NCBI GenBank assembly: GCA_031292575.1
Contig: JARLGX010000008.1
Location: forward strand, 253,220-317,219
Reading direction: 5' to 3'
Length of the DNA stretch: 64,000 nt
Source: Paludibacter sp.
GTDB lineage: Bacteria; Bacteroidota; Bacteroidia; Bacteroidales; Paludibacteraceae
The position numbers and the translations under genes were made by a program. Below are positions 16,904-26,704 of this stretch, in pieces (position 1 is the stretch's first letter; every line of letters starts with the position of its first letter). The notes under the pieces are model-generated. The model was not told where the DNA came from. It did no database searches and was given only the letters and a program-made list of their open reading frames with translations.

Positions 16904-18058
16904 TTATTTTGCTGCTTTCAAAAAGAAAGCGCAATAAGTTAGATATAAAGCACTAATCAATATTACAATTACAGAACCAACTTGTGAATGGATACTATCT
17001 GACATAATCCCCATAAAAAAAGGTATTACAGCTCCACCAAATACGCCTGTTATCATCAACCCTGAAATCTCATTCGCTTTATCAGGGCGAATCTGAATGG
17101 CTTTGGCATAAATGATCGGAAAAACATTGGCTATTGTAAATCCCACTACACCATATAAGGCAAATAAGGCAATCTTACCCGGAACAACTAAGAGTGTTGC
17201 TATAGCCAAAACTGCAATTACAATATTAATTTTAAAAAATTTATCAGAAGAAACTTTAGCTAACAAAAAAGCTCCAATAAATGCACCGGCTGTTCGGAAA
17301 GCAAAATAAGCACTTGGACCGAAACCCGCATCGGTCGCCGAAAGTCCGCAACGTTCCATTAAAATCTTCGGTGCTGCTGTATTCAAACCAACATCTACAC
17401 CGACTACGAAAAGAATTCCAAGAAATAATTGTAGGATTCGCATATCTGTAAGCAAATTAAGTACTTCTCCAAAAGAAGAGGCTTTACCATGTTCTATTTC
17501 TTCCTCAATAGGAGTAGCCATAAGCCAAATCGTTAATAAAACAGTTATAACAGCATAAATTGGAAAAATTAATTGCCAATGACCCAATTGATTGGCCGCA
17601 AATACAGCAATAAATGGTCCGCAAAATGACGAAATTGCTTTTACAAACTGACCTGCAGTAAGACTACTGGTCAATTTATCACCTTTAACTATATTCGTCA
17701 ACAATGGATTTAATGAAACCTGAAGGATGGTATTGGCAATACCCAATAATGCAAAAGCAATAAGTGACATAACGAATGTATAACCAATTAATGGCAAGAA
17801 CATCGCGATAATTGTAATTGCATTACTCAGTAAAACAGTTTTCTTTCGTCCAATTTTATTCATTAAAATTCCAGTTGGAACTGAGAAAATTAAGAACATG
17901 GAAAAGAGTGCTACCGGAATCATATTTGACAATGTGTCACTCAAACCAAAATCTGCTTTTACGTGGGTAGAAGTAATACCTACCACATCACAAAATCCCA
18001 TAATGAAAAAGCCAAACAAAACGGGAAGAATCTTTGAAATTAAATTTTCTTTTTTCAT
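16904..18058 (-). CDS. MFS sugar/uronate transporter
   Basis: This 384-residue integral membrane protein has about 12 hydrophobic helices and the MFS loop motif between helices 2 and 3 (GILMNKIGRKKTVLL). It lies between GH43 (39 bp upstream) and GH88 (10 bp downstream). This suggests import across the inner membrane of a mono- or disaccharide, most plausibly a uronate or unsaturated-uronyl product. Substrate cannot be read from the sequence. It belongs to the Bacteroidetes sugar MFS proteins of the FucP/NarK-like type. Confidence 0.85.
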   Translation of the reverse strand: MKKENLISKILPVLFGFFIMGFCDVVGITSTHVKADFGLSDTLSNMIPVALFSMFLIFSVPTGILMNKIGRKKTVLLSNAITIIAMFLPLIGYTFVMSLIAFALLGIANTILQVSLNPLLTNIVKGDKLTSSLTAGQFVKAISSFCGPFIAVFAANQLGHWQLIFPIYAVITVLLTIWLMATPIEEEIEHGKASSFGEVLNLLTDMRILQLFLGILFVVGVDVGLNTAAPKILMERCGLSATDAGFGPSAYFAFRTAGAFIGAFLLAKVSSDKFFKINIVIAVLAIATLLVVPGKIALFALYGVVGFTIANVFPIIYAKAIQIRPDKANEISGLMITGVFGGAVIPFFMGIMSDSIHSQVGSVIVILISALYLTYCAFFLKAAK

Positions 18059-18097
18059 TCTATCATTTATATCAATTTTTTATACCTAATTATATTA

Positions 18098-19726
18098 TCA
18101 ATTATTTTTATCAATATGAAACCAATCAAAATCAGCATATCCACGGGTTCCGGTTTTTAATGGATTCAAACAAAAAATGCCGACTTTTGCACCTATCCAT
18201 TTGCCCTGTCGAGCTCTAAAAGGCTGACCAAAAGGAATGAATTTCGTTCCATCTATGCCGTAACTAAAAGTGCAAATTGCACCATTTTTTACTTCTACAC
18301 GCAAATAAACCTTTGACTCAGAGATTGATTTTGTAGCCAATATTGTTTCAGTGCTTTTCTGTTCAGCATCAATGCATGTGCTTTGCTGAAGTTCAAAACC
18401 ATTTTCTTTCTTTACCAGAGCTAAGTATGAATAATCCCATCCCATTACAATCAGTCCTGTTTTTTCCTCAGTAGTTTTAGAATAAAAATCAACTTTGGTT
18501 GTCGCTGCAAATTCCTCAGTCGGCATTTTTTGCAACAACAAATTCGGAACTTGCCAGAAATTCACATAATCTTCAGGTAAAAATTCAGCATAAAGACGCA
18601 TAAAACCTAAGCGCGATGGCATTCCGGTCGATTGTTTTGGATTAGCATGCCACTGCCACTGCAAACCCAGTTTTTCGGAATTAAACTCATCACTTTCCAC
18701 CGGTGTTTCTATCGGATATGTTTTACCAACATTTGGTTTCTTGTAGCTCAAAACGGGTTCACCACAACCATCACCATCTTTATCTACACCGATTACAGGC
18801 CAGTTATTCACCCATTTCATAGGTTGCAAATGAATTACACGCCCATAAGCTCCCTTATCCTGAAAATTCATAAACCATGATTCACCGGTTTGAGTTTCGA
18901 CCCATCCACCCTGATGTGGTCCGTTGATCGACGTTTTCCCCTGAGCCATAACTGTTCTGCATTCGTAAGGTCCATAAACATTTTTCGACCGCAGAGCAAT
19001 CTGCCAACCCTGTTCAACACCTCCCGCTGGAGCCATTATATAGTAATAGCCGTTTCGTTTATAAAATTTAGGACCTTCGGTGGTAAAATTCCCGTCAGGT
19101 ATTCCATCGTAGACCAATGCCGTTTCACCTATTACTTTTGAAGCATCCGCATTTAACTCATTCACAGTTAAAATACTGTTCAGTCCTGCACGACTTGCAG
19201 CCCAACCGTGAACCAAAAAGACACGACCATCATCGTCCCAAAGTGGCGAAGGATCAATTAATCCCTTTCCGGGCAATACCAAAATCGGTTCAGTCCAATC
19301 ACCTTCAGGATTTTTAGTCTTAATCATATAAATTCCATAATCCGGATCACCCCAGAAAATAAAGAATTCATTGTTATGGAACCGGATACAAGGTGCCCAA
19401 ACACCTTTACCATGCATCGGTTTGCTAAAAACATCATCCGGCAAAACACGCTTCATGGCATAATTCACTAAACGCCAATTCACTAAATCATATGAATGGA
19501 GAATTGGAATGGCCGGAGCACATCCAAAACTGGAGGCTGTCATATAATAATCATCTCCCACCCGGCAAACATCCGGATCTGAATAATCCGCATTGATAAT
19601 AGGGTTTTTATAGGTTCCATCACCATTATCAGCCACCCAAACTTTTGAGACATAGTTATTTTGTGCATAGTTTCCGATGCACAAAAACAATGGAACAAAC
19701 AATAAAATTAACTTGACTCTATTCAT
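18098..19726 (-). CDS. Secreted GH43 glycosidase with C-terminal beta-sandwich
   Basis: This 542-residue enzyme has a signal peptide (to about residue 21), a five-bladed GH43 propeller (residues ~35-330) and a C-terminal beta-sandwich of the GH43_C2 type (~345-540). Catalytic residues are visible: base D50 (NADYSDPDV), modulator D158 (GLIDPSPLWDDDG) and acid E217 (TTEGPK). The arrangement is that of beta-xylosidases/alpha-L-arabinofuranosidases (subfamily 10/12-like). It would trim xylose or arabinose. The subfamily is an estimate. Confidence 0.88.
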   Translation of the reverse strand: MNRVKLILLFVPLFLCIGNYAQNNYVSKVWVADNGDGTYKNPIINADYSDPDVCRVGDDYYMTASSFGCAPAIPILHSYDLVNWRLVNYAMKRVLPDDVFSKPMHGKGVWAPCIRFHNNEFFIFWGDPDYGIYMIKTKNPEGDWTEPILVLPGKGLIDPSPLWDDDGRVFLVHGWAASRAGLNSILTVNELNADASKVIGETALVYDGIPDGNFTTEGPKFYKRNGYYYIMAPAGGVEQGWQIALRSKNVYGPYECRTVMAQGKTSINGPHQGGWVETQTGESWFMNFQDKGAYGRVIHLQPMKWVNNWPVIGVDKDGDGCGEPVLSYKKPNVGKTYPIETPVESDEFNSEKLGLQWQWHANPKQSTGMPSRLGFMRLYAEFLPEDYVNFWQVPNLLLQKMPTEEFAATTKVDFYSKTTEEKTGLIVMGWDYSYLALVKKENGFELQQSTCIDAEQKSTETILATKSISESKVYLRVEVKNGAICTFSYGIDGTKFIPFGQPFRARQGKWIGAKVGIFCLNPLKTGTRGYADFDWFHIDKNN

Positions 19727-19829
19727 CTTCTATTTAATGGAAATTATCTAATACAAGTACATGTATAAATACGTTGCTAACACAAAACTCACTTAACTGG
19801 AATACAAATTATTTTTTGTCCAATTGTCT

Positions 19830-21659
19830 TTATTTTAAAAATGTTGTTATTGCATTTGTAAATTCAGGAGGTTGCTCTATACACGAGAAATGACCTGCAC
19901 CTTTAATCGTAACTACTTTACTAACGGGGATGAATGATGCTAATTCGTTGATTGCTTTTTTAGTCCCATCAAAGTCGCATTCTCCCACGATAAACAACAC
20001 CGGAATTTTCAGCTTATTATTCTGATAAAAATTACGGGCAGCTGTACCCAGAAATACTTTCGACGATTCGCGATGTGCTACTTGCCACATACGCCAGTCG
20101 TCAATTAATGACATCAGAAACGGAGAATCGATGCACGAACCTTTTAGCATGGACATTTTCCAGTTGGATTTAAAAATTTTCAGGTCTTTCTCCGGATCTC
20201 GTGGCTGCAGGTCAAAGGTGAGCGCCCCATCCGCCAGTACTGCCGACTTAACGCACTCAGGATGTACAGTCATAAAATCGGAAATCACCATAGCCCCCAA
20301 CGATAAACCGACCAAGTAAGCCTTGTCTATTCTCATTACAGCCATGAACTTTTTTAAATCCTCGCATGCTGTAAAATCTTGCCCTTCAACAGGCATCGAC
20401 GAGAGTCCGTACCCCCGTAAATCGTAGCGAATAACACGATAATGTTTAGCTAACTCATTAAACTGTTTGTCCCACATGCGACGATCAACACTGTGTGCAT
20501 GAAGCAAAATCAAAGGTTCACCTTGCCCTTTTTCTTCATAAAAAAGCATAGCACCACCAATATTGGCAAATCCTTGTTTTACTCCCTGAGATTGAATAAT
20601 TGTTGAGGTGAGTTTAGAAATGACCGCCGCGTCATAAAACGGAGAGAACCCATCACTACGTGCCGCGCTGCCTTGGACATGAGTAATGAAAAATCCGTAA
20701 ACACTGTCGCGTTTATTGATCCACGGATAAGCTCCCGCCCAACCGGGACTACTTATTTGATATGCAACTTTATTCGAGTCTACTTTTTCGCGCCACTCGC
20801 CAAAACCGTAAATCCCTTTATGAAAATCACCGAAAGCCTTTTCTATATATTCTCCAGCAAGCACCCGTGCATCGTGCACTTGATCGGCTTGCATTTCGGC
20901 TACGGTTTCATTTTTTAAAATACGCTTTCCTTTAAAGGTTCCATTATGATAAATCATATTCAGAAATTGCATATAATCATTTAGGGTTGTTTGAAATCCA
21001 CCTGCAAGCATCGGAGCGTGTCCGCCGTCAAGGTTGATGGGAACAAAGTGAGAGTTTATCATTCCCAAAGGTCTGGCAATTTCTTGTTCAAAAACAGTTT
21101 CAAAATCTTTTCCATAAGCCACTTCCGCCATTCGTCCTGCCACTTGCATGGCCAAACCTCCGTATTGAAAACGACTTCCGGCTCTGAACGTAGTATCTAA
21201 TTTAAGTATTCTGGCAACCGATTTTTTTAATACGGCAAACGTGTCAATTTCAGGAACGGGCAAATAATCCTTAATACCCGATGTATGTGAAAGCAACTGG
21301 CGGAGTTTTATTTTCCCTTGTGGATTTCCACCGAATTCTGGCAACCACTGTTCTACCGTATCATCCCAGCCAAGTTTTGTTTTATCCACCACTGCTGCAA
21401 TGGTTGCAGCTGCCACCCATTTCCCAGCCGAAGCCACATAGACTTTAGTGTCGGGGGTATAAGTACCATAAGACTGCTGAAAAACAACCTGATTATTTCG
21501 GACAATACAAACGGATGCTCCGGGATAATAACTCTTTTGAATCCAGCTTCCGATAAGTTGATCCAATGGAGAAAAGTCATATTTTTTAAATTCCTGACAT
21601 TGTGAAACTGTAAACGCACAACTTAATATCAGGGCTACTAAGAATCTATTTCTATTCAT
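19830..21659 (-). CDS. Two-domain hydrolase: beta-lactamase-like serine hydrolase fused to alpha/beta hydrolase
   Basis: This 609-residue secreted protein has an N-terminal class C beta-lactamase/esterase-like domain (about 28-350) with the SxxK motif S77-A-G-K80. At the second-motif position it has Y166-G-G rather than Y-x-N. A C-terminal alpha/beta hydrolase domain (about 365-609) has nucleophile S453 in GLSLG, an acid at D562 or D564 (GECDFDG) and H590 (GAGHFS). Both halves look complete. In this PUL an esterase or acetyl/feruloyl-removing role is plausible. The signal peptide (MNRNRFLVALILSCAFTVSQC) may be a lipobox variant. Such a fusion is uncommon. Confidence 0.85.
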   Translation of the reverse strand: MNRNRFLVALILSCAFTVSQCQEFKKYDFSPLDQLIGSWIQKSYYPGASVCIVRNNQVVFQQSYGTYTPDTKVYVASAGKWVAAATIAAVVDKTKLGWDDTVEQWLPEFGGNPQGKIKLRQLLSHTSGIKDYLPVPEIDTFAVLKKSVARILKLDTTFRAGSRFQYGGLAMQVAGRMAEVAYGKDFETVFEQEIARPLGMINSHFVPINLDGGHAPMLAGGFQTTLNDYMQFLNMIYHNGTFKGKRILKNETVAEMQADQVHDARVLAGEYIEKAFGDFHKGIYGFGEWREKVDSNKVAYQISSPGWAGAYPWINKRDSVYGFFITHVQGSAARSDGFSPFYDAAVISKLTSTIIQSQGVKQGFANIGGAMLFYEEKGQGEPLILLHAHSVDRRMWDKQFNELAKHYRVIRYDLRGYGLSSMPVEGQDFTACEDLKKFMAVMRIDKAYLVGLSLGAMVISDFMTVHPECVKSAVLADGALTFDLQPRDPEKDLKIFKSNWKMSMLKGSCIDSPFLMSLIDDWRMWQVAHRESSKVFLGTAARNFYQNNKLKIPVLFIVGECDFDGTKKAINELASFIPVSKVVTIKGAGHFSCIEQPPEFTNAITTFLK

Positions 21660-21690
21660 AATCTTGCGAATGTTGTATGAATAGAAATAC

Positions 21691-21722
21691 GAAGCGGATT
21701 AAGTTTTCACCTAATCCGCTTC
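21691..21722 (-). terminator. Intrinsic terminator-like hairpin after the GH97 gene
   Basis: An 11-bp perfect stem, GAAGCGGATTA (21691-21701) with TAATCCGCTTC (21712-21722), has a 10-base loop. It lies between the GH97 stop and the start of the fusion hydrolase on the minus strand. The T-run is interrupted (GTATTTC), so strength is moderate. Confidence 0.65.
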
Positions 21723-21792
21723 TATTAATTATTGTAAAAAAGTTTTTTATTCTATTTCAAATACTTGATTCTTAAGGTTCCACTTGGGGGAT

Positions 21793-23739
21793 TTAGGGAG
21801 CTGGGGTTATCATTATCGCAACTCCCCCACTCGCTTTCAAGTCGAAGTTCAACACATCACCACCTTTAATTTTCTTTTCGGTGACACTTACTTTAGTTTT
21901 TGTAGGAACCTTGTCGTCATCCTGATACATTTTCACTGAGTATTTCTTCCCTTTTTCGAGAAAATCAGTTGGAATAGTTATTCTACGTGCTTCAGTGTTG
22001 GTAATTGAACCCACAAACCATTCAGCACCACTGCGGCGTGCTATAGTAACAAATTCACCAACTTTTCCATCAATCACTTTGGTATCATCCCAAACTGTTT
22101 TTACCTTGTCGAAAAACTCTATTTCCGGTTCGCCGTGATAAGCTGAAGGTTGGTCATACCAATACAAGAACTGAATAGGACTGTAATATACAACGGATAA
22201 TGCAAGTTGATGTGCATGTGTATTTTTCACACGCGTATTGTAATAACAAATTGTATAATCTGCAGGACCTGCCAAAAAGCGGGTAAATGGTAAAATCGTA
22301 TTATGGTCAGCATCAGGCATCTCCTCGTTTCCACGAACACCTTCCTGAGTCATCAAATTAGGATAAGTACGACTGAATCCTGTTGGGCGATATTCATCGT
22401 GAATATCCACCATCAAGCCATATTCGGCGCATTTTTTTACTGCTTCGTGTAACCAGGTTGTCCAATACTGGTTTCCCACCTGCACAAATCCAAATTTAAT
22501 TCCTTTAATACCCCATTTTTTATAAAGAGGTAGAATAGAATCTAATTGTTGTATTAATGCTCGTTGATTTACATAGAGCCAAAGTCCAATCCCTTTAGAA
22601 GCCGCATAAGATGTAAGTTCTGGAATATTAAAATTTTTAGTTTGGGAAACAGTTTTTGCGTCTGAACTCATTTTCATTTCAGAGCCATACCAACCTCCAT
22701 CTAAGTGAATATATTGTAGTCCGTGTTCAGCAGCAAAATCAACACATTTCTTTGCATCCTCCTGAGTCATTTTTGCTACACGCATCACTTTTCCGGGTTT
22801 AATCCACGAAGTATCTTTAATTTTATTTGTTGGATTCAGGTTGAAAATTATGTCCTTATTTTTTATTAAATCAATAGGTTTTTCACCCACCATAATTATC
22901 CTCCAAGGAGTTGAATAAGCGGGAATCACATCTACACTGCTGTAAATTGAAGCTTGTAAGGTATTTGATTTTGTTGGATTCAGACTGAATTTCATTCTGG
23001 CGTAGTCCACCATTTCTGCTTCAGCCAATGCTACGGTTAACCCATTCTTAAGTTCCATGGTAAGCGGACGTTCACTTTCTCCTTTCCAGTTATTTAGCGG
23101 TAGTAATGAATAAGGCCCCTGTGCCCAGGGTTCGTAATAAGCCAATGTTCCTACCGGCATGACGAATTGTGTTTGTTCTCCCACAATATGTAAAAACAAA
23201 CCATTAGTTGGTTCCGGGAAATGATACCGAATAGCCACCCCTTCATTGTAAGCACGAACAACCACATCCATGAAGTAGCTTTTATTTTTGTCATAACCAC
23301 CTTCCAATTTCAAAGCATCTTTTTCTCCTTTTCGAAAGCTTACAATCATCTCATTGTAATTGTTTCGTATTGAATCGTGTTCTCCATAAACCGGTTTCCA
23401 GGTTTCATCGAACGAGGTGCGTTGAACTCCTGTAAAATTGAGATTCTCACCCCAGACTTTACAAGTATCATTAGGAACAGCCAGCGCCGATTCGAAAGTC
23501 TGATTTCTAATCAGTACACCCAACTCAGATTCCTGCACAACTGTTTTTCCTTTATAAGAAAGTGTATAGTACATCTGGTTTTCCCCCTTTGCAATTTCTT
23601 TCTGATAAAAGCTAAACTCGTAAGCACCATCAGGCGAAGTCAGTTTATTTTCTGTTTCTTTCAGAATAGTCTGTGCATTTGCCAACATTGGCAGCAAAAA
23701 TAAAATAGCTACTAATAGATTTAATTTGAGAATTTTCAT
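21793..23739 (-). CDS. GH97 alpha-glycosidase
   Basis: This 648-residue enzyme has a signal peptide (to about residue 22), an N-terminal beta-sandwich, a catalytic (beta/alpha)8 barrel (about 280-540) and a C-terminal sandwich. Family markers are LQYIHLDGGWYG, DIHDEYRPTGFSRTYPN, QEGVRGNEEMPDADHN and the CYYNTR region. At the position where retaining GH97 alpha-galactosidases carry the nucleophile Asp (VKVDF), this protein reads IKFGFV. That resembles the inverting, glutamate-based group such as SusB. GH97 enzymes act on alpha-glucosides or alpha-galactosides; which one cannot be settled here. Confidence 0.9.
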   Translation of the reverse strand: MKILKLNLLVAILFLLPMLANAQTILKETENKLTSPDGAYEFSFYQKEIAKGENQMYYTLSYKGKTVVQESELGVLIRNQTFESALAVPNDTCKVWGENLNFTGVQRTSFDETWKPVYGEHDSIRNNYNEMIVSFRKGEKDALKLEGGYDKNKSYFMDVVVRAYNEGVAIRYHFPEPTNGLFLHIVGEQTQFVMPVGTLAYYEPWAQGPYSLLPLNNWKGESERPLTMELKNGLTVALAEAEMVDYARMKFSLNPTKSNTLQASIYSSVDVIPAYSTPWRIIMVGEKPIDLIKNKDIIFNLNPTNKIKDTSWIKPGKVMRVAKMTQEDAKKCVDFAAEHGLQYIHLDGGWYGSEMKMSSDAKTVSQTKNFNIPELTSYAASKGIGLWLYVNQRALIQQLDSILPLYKKWGIKGIKFGFVQVGNQYWTTWLHEAVKKCAEYGLMVDIHDEYRPTGFSRTYPNLMTQEGVRGNEEMPDADHNTILPFTRFLAGPADYTICYYNTRVKNTHAHQLALSVVYYSPIQFLYWYDQPSAYHGEPEIEFFDKVKTVWDDTKVIDGKVGEFVTIARRSGAEWFVGSITNTEARRITIPTDFLEKGKKYSVKMYQDDDKVPTKTKVSVTEKKIKGGDVLNFDLKASGGVAIMITPAP

Positions 23740-23886
23740 TTTTTATTTTTTAAAACATTGTGTTAATTAATAGTCTAAATCGAGTAACAAAATTTAATCT
23801 TTCCGAAATCATATTTGTTTAATTAAGCAAGCTTATAGATCTTATATTAAGGGAAATAATTACACTTTCAAATGATCCTAAAGAGA

Positions 23887-26577
23887 TTATTTACATTTCA
23901 AATAATCTTCGTACCTACAGATTTCTCCATTTTCAGTAATTCCTTCAATCACTACTGAATAATTGTTTTCATTATCGGCTGTATAAAACTTTACATGAAT
24001 GATTCCATTGCTATCAGATTTTAGTGCAGGATTCCAATAAATAGTAGATCTCAAATCAGGCTGAGAACTTTTCAAAACACTATCTACTTCATATTTAGGA
24101 ACATAAAAGTATTCTGGCTTTTGATACCCAAGTGGAGAAATATGAGCTAAACTAATTGGAGTTCCTTTTTTGACTTCAACACCAGATTTCAATGTAATGG
24201 CAATTACACCATTTCCCCCACGTAAGCCAAAAATAGCGGCATTTGCTCCTTTAAAAACCTGAATTCTCTCAATATCATTTGTGGTCAAATATGAAATATC
24301 ACTAATATCATTCATTTCTACATTGTCAACTAAAAACAACGGATTATAATTGCTACCTCTGATAGAAACACTTTCTCCAGTTACACGAATTCCCGGAATA
24401 GTATAAAGAAAGTTTAGAAAAGTCATACCCGAATATTTCTCAAGTTGGTCAGATTTAACTTCCTCATCAGCCATTCCTGAATAATACTCATTCTGCGTAT
24501 CAGTAACTTTGTTCGCTTTAACAGTGACTTCTCCCAGATTAATTACGCGCATTCCACCTTCATAGTAATACTTATCTTTACTTTGTTTGAAGTACTCTTC
24601 ATTAGGTGAATTATCATTATTTAAAGGAGTTGGGATAAATTCATTCGATTTTGGAAACTCATCAGAATCCGGAACAATTTCGACGTCGGTTAAACTTCTT
24701 GATTTTTTAGCTTTCAGTATAAAAGTAGTACTATCAGGAAATTCAATACCATCAATTAAGTAACGACCTACGCTGTCGGTTTTAGCTATTTTAATTGAAT
24801 TTTTATATGGTGAAATCATCATTATTTCACAGTTCTTACTCGGTTTATTAAATATATTCAACACTTTCCCCGAAAGCGCCTGACCCTCTTCAACATAATA
24901 TTTTGGTTGTTTATAAATTGCCTTAACAACATCGGCAGTATTAAAGCGCCTCCAACCCTGAGTCATCATCAAAACATCCGTTTTTTCTCGAGTTGTAATC
25001 TTATTATCAATAAAATAAGCTGCCGGATCTTCAACGTAACCTTTTATATCGGATGAAAGTAAAAGATTGCTCAATATATTGTCACCAAGCGAATCTAATT
25101 TTACTATATGGCTATCGGTAATACTAATTGAAAAGTTTCCATCATTTACAAGTTTAAAAAGCGATGATTTAACACTAAAAATCAAATTAACAAGCTCACG
25201 TTTACTGTAAGTCGATTTGTCACTTTCCATAGATATTATTGGGAATGTGTTACTTCTAATAAAACTCAACCGCTCACAAAACGTGTGTCCAAGCGAATCG
25301 ATAACTGAGAAACTAACAATTCCCGGAGGTAACTCGGATTCTATAATTTGGCCATCAAGAGACTTAAGTTGTTGTACAACAAGAACTTTACCTCGCGAAT
25401 GTAATAATAAATAAAGTGATTTGTTCGGAAAGCTTGTTTGATTTACTACCTCGTATAAAATTCTTCCCCGATTATATACTAAATGGACTGATATGCCTTC
25501 TGCCTCTGTTTTAGGAAGTTCAAATCGTTTTTCAATTCCATTTGTTGATTTTACCAGAGCATAATAACTTTCGTTTGGCTGAGTTTGAATTGTGAATTTT
25601 CCCATTCCCTTATTTAATGTAGAAAATTCGGAGATTTCTTCATTTTTATTTGTATAAATCTTCCCAGTAACGCCAACAGATAAACCCTTTTTCCCGATTG
25701 CTTTAAAAGCAACAGATTGCAAATTATTATTTAACAAAATACCACTTTCCGGAAAGAATTGTACGTCGTAATCTGTATCAAATATAGGGAGATAAAACTT
25801 CGTTTTATATTTTTCATCGTTAATTGAAGCTTCGAATTTTTTTTTGGAGTCATTTTTTGGATCAAACAATATTTGCAAGCTTATTGAACCATCTTTATCT
25901 GTAGTTTTAGTAATTTTCTTCTTTAACGTGCGATTCCAATTTTGAATAATCTCAACGTTTTTTCCCACTATTGGTCTTTTTAATAGATCACTAAATGTTA
26001 TCAGAACTGGAACTAATCCATTATTTGGCTTACCATAAGTGATTTTACTTGTAATACGATCATCAATCATATTACCAATAAAAACAATCTTTTTGAAAAA
26101 GAAATCACTTGAAGTGTTCTGCATCCAATAAGAATAAGCACGCAGCTCATAATATCCAGATGGAATTTCAGGTTTTAGTTTTAAATAACCTGAAAAACCG
26201 AGTGAATCTTTTTTTATTTTCACTCTACTTACTACAGAATCGGATTTATCAATTAATTCAACATAGATAAATTGACTAAGTGCATTTGGCTCTAAAGTGG
26301 TGGCATTTACTAAGTAGCACTTAAACCAAATATTTTCTCCTGCACTATAATACGGCTTATCGGTTTGAAGATATACCTTTTCCTGAAGAGAACTAACCCA
26401 TTGTTTCGAAAACCTATTGGCAATAAGTTGAGCAAAATCAGGTTCAATATTGTTCTCAGCGTTCAATCTTATTGACAATGAAAGAAATAAGCCAATAAAA
26501 ATAATTATGTTTCTCATAAATTTTAGAGTAATCATAAATAAAAATATATTAAAAAAAATTACAGTTATAAGTTTCAA
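23887..26577 (-). CDS. MG2-like/TonB plug-domain protein lacking a beta-barrel
   Basis: This 896-residue protein starts with an MG2-type macroglobulin-like region (QEKVYLQTDKPYYSAGENIWFKCYL, about residues 65-180), followed by further beta-sandwich domains. A complete TonB-receptor plug lies near the C-terminus (about 690-815): PGIRVTGESVSIRGSNYNPLFLVDN, IERIQVFKGANAAIFGLRGGNGVIAI. There is no room for a 22-strand barrel, so it cannot be a normal receptor. The true start is probably MRNIIIFIGLF at 26517, which gives a good signal peptide. Family members occur across Bacteroidetes; function is unknown, possibly surface or protease-inhibitor-like. Confidence 0.78.
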   Translation of the reverse strand: MKLITVIFFNIFLFMITLKFMRNIIIFIGLFLSLSIRLNAENNIEPDFAQLIANRFSKQWVSSLQEKVYLQTDKPYYSAGENIWFKCYLVNATTLEPNALSQFIYVELIDKSDSVVSRVKIKKDSLGFSGYLKLKPEIPSGYYELRAYSYWMQNTSSDFFFKKIVFIGNMIDDRITSKITYGKPNNGLVPVLITFSDLLKRPIVGKNVEIIQNWNRTLKKKITKTTDKDGSISLQILFDPKNDSKKKFEASINDEKYKTKFYLPIFDTDYDVQFFPESGILLNNNLQSVAFKAIGKKGLSVGVTGKIYTNKNEEISEFSTLNKGMGKFTIQTQPNESYYALVKSTNGIEKRFELPKTEAEGISVHLVYNRGRILYEVVNQTSFPNKSLYLLLHSRGKVLVVQQLKSLDGQIIESELPPGIVSFSVIDSLGHTFCERLSFIRSNTFPIISMESDKSTYSKRELVNLIFSVKSSLFKLVNDGNFSISITDSHIVKLDSLGDNILSNLLLSSDIKGYVEDPAAYFIDNKITTREKTDVLMMTQGWRRFNTADVVKAIYKQPKYYVEEGQALSGKVLNIFNKPSKNCEIMMISPYKNSIKIAKTDSVGRYLIDGIEFPDSTTFILKAKKSRSLTDVEIVPDSDEFPKSNEFIPTPLNNDNSPNEEYFKQSKDKYYYEGGMRVINLGEVTVKANKVTDTQNEYYSGMADEEVKSDQLEKYSGMTFLNFLYTIPGIRVTGESVSIRGSNYNPLFLVDNVEMNDISDISYLTTNDIERIQVFKGANAAIFGLRGGNGVIAITLKSGVEVKKGTPISLAHISPLGYQKPEYFYVPKYEVDSVLKSSQPDLRSTIYWNPALKSDSNGIIHVKFYTADNENNYSVVIEGITENGEICRYEDYLKCK

Positions 26578-26704
26578 ATTCTTAACATCACATTGAAAAT
26601 AAAAATCTTGATTTTACTTTTAAAACCGATAAAAATTGAACCTATTATAATACTTTACAAATTAAACATCCAAAATTCATCCCTCATTTTTCTGAATTAC
26701 TCCT

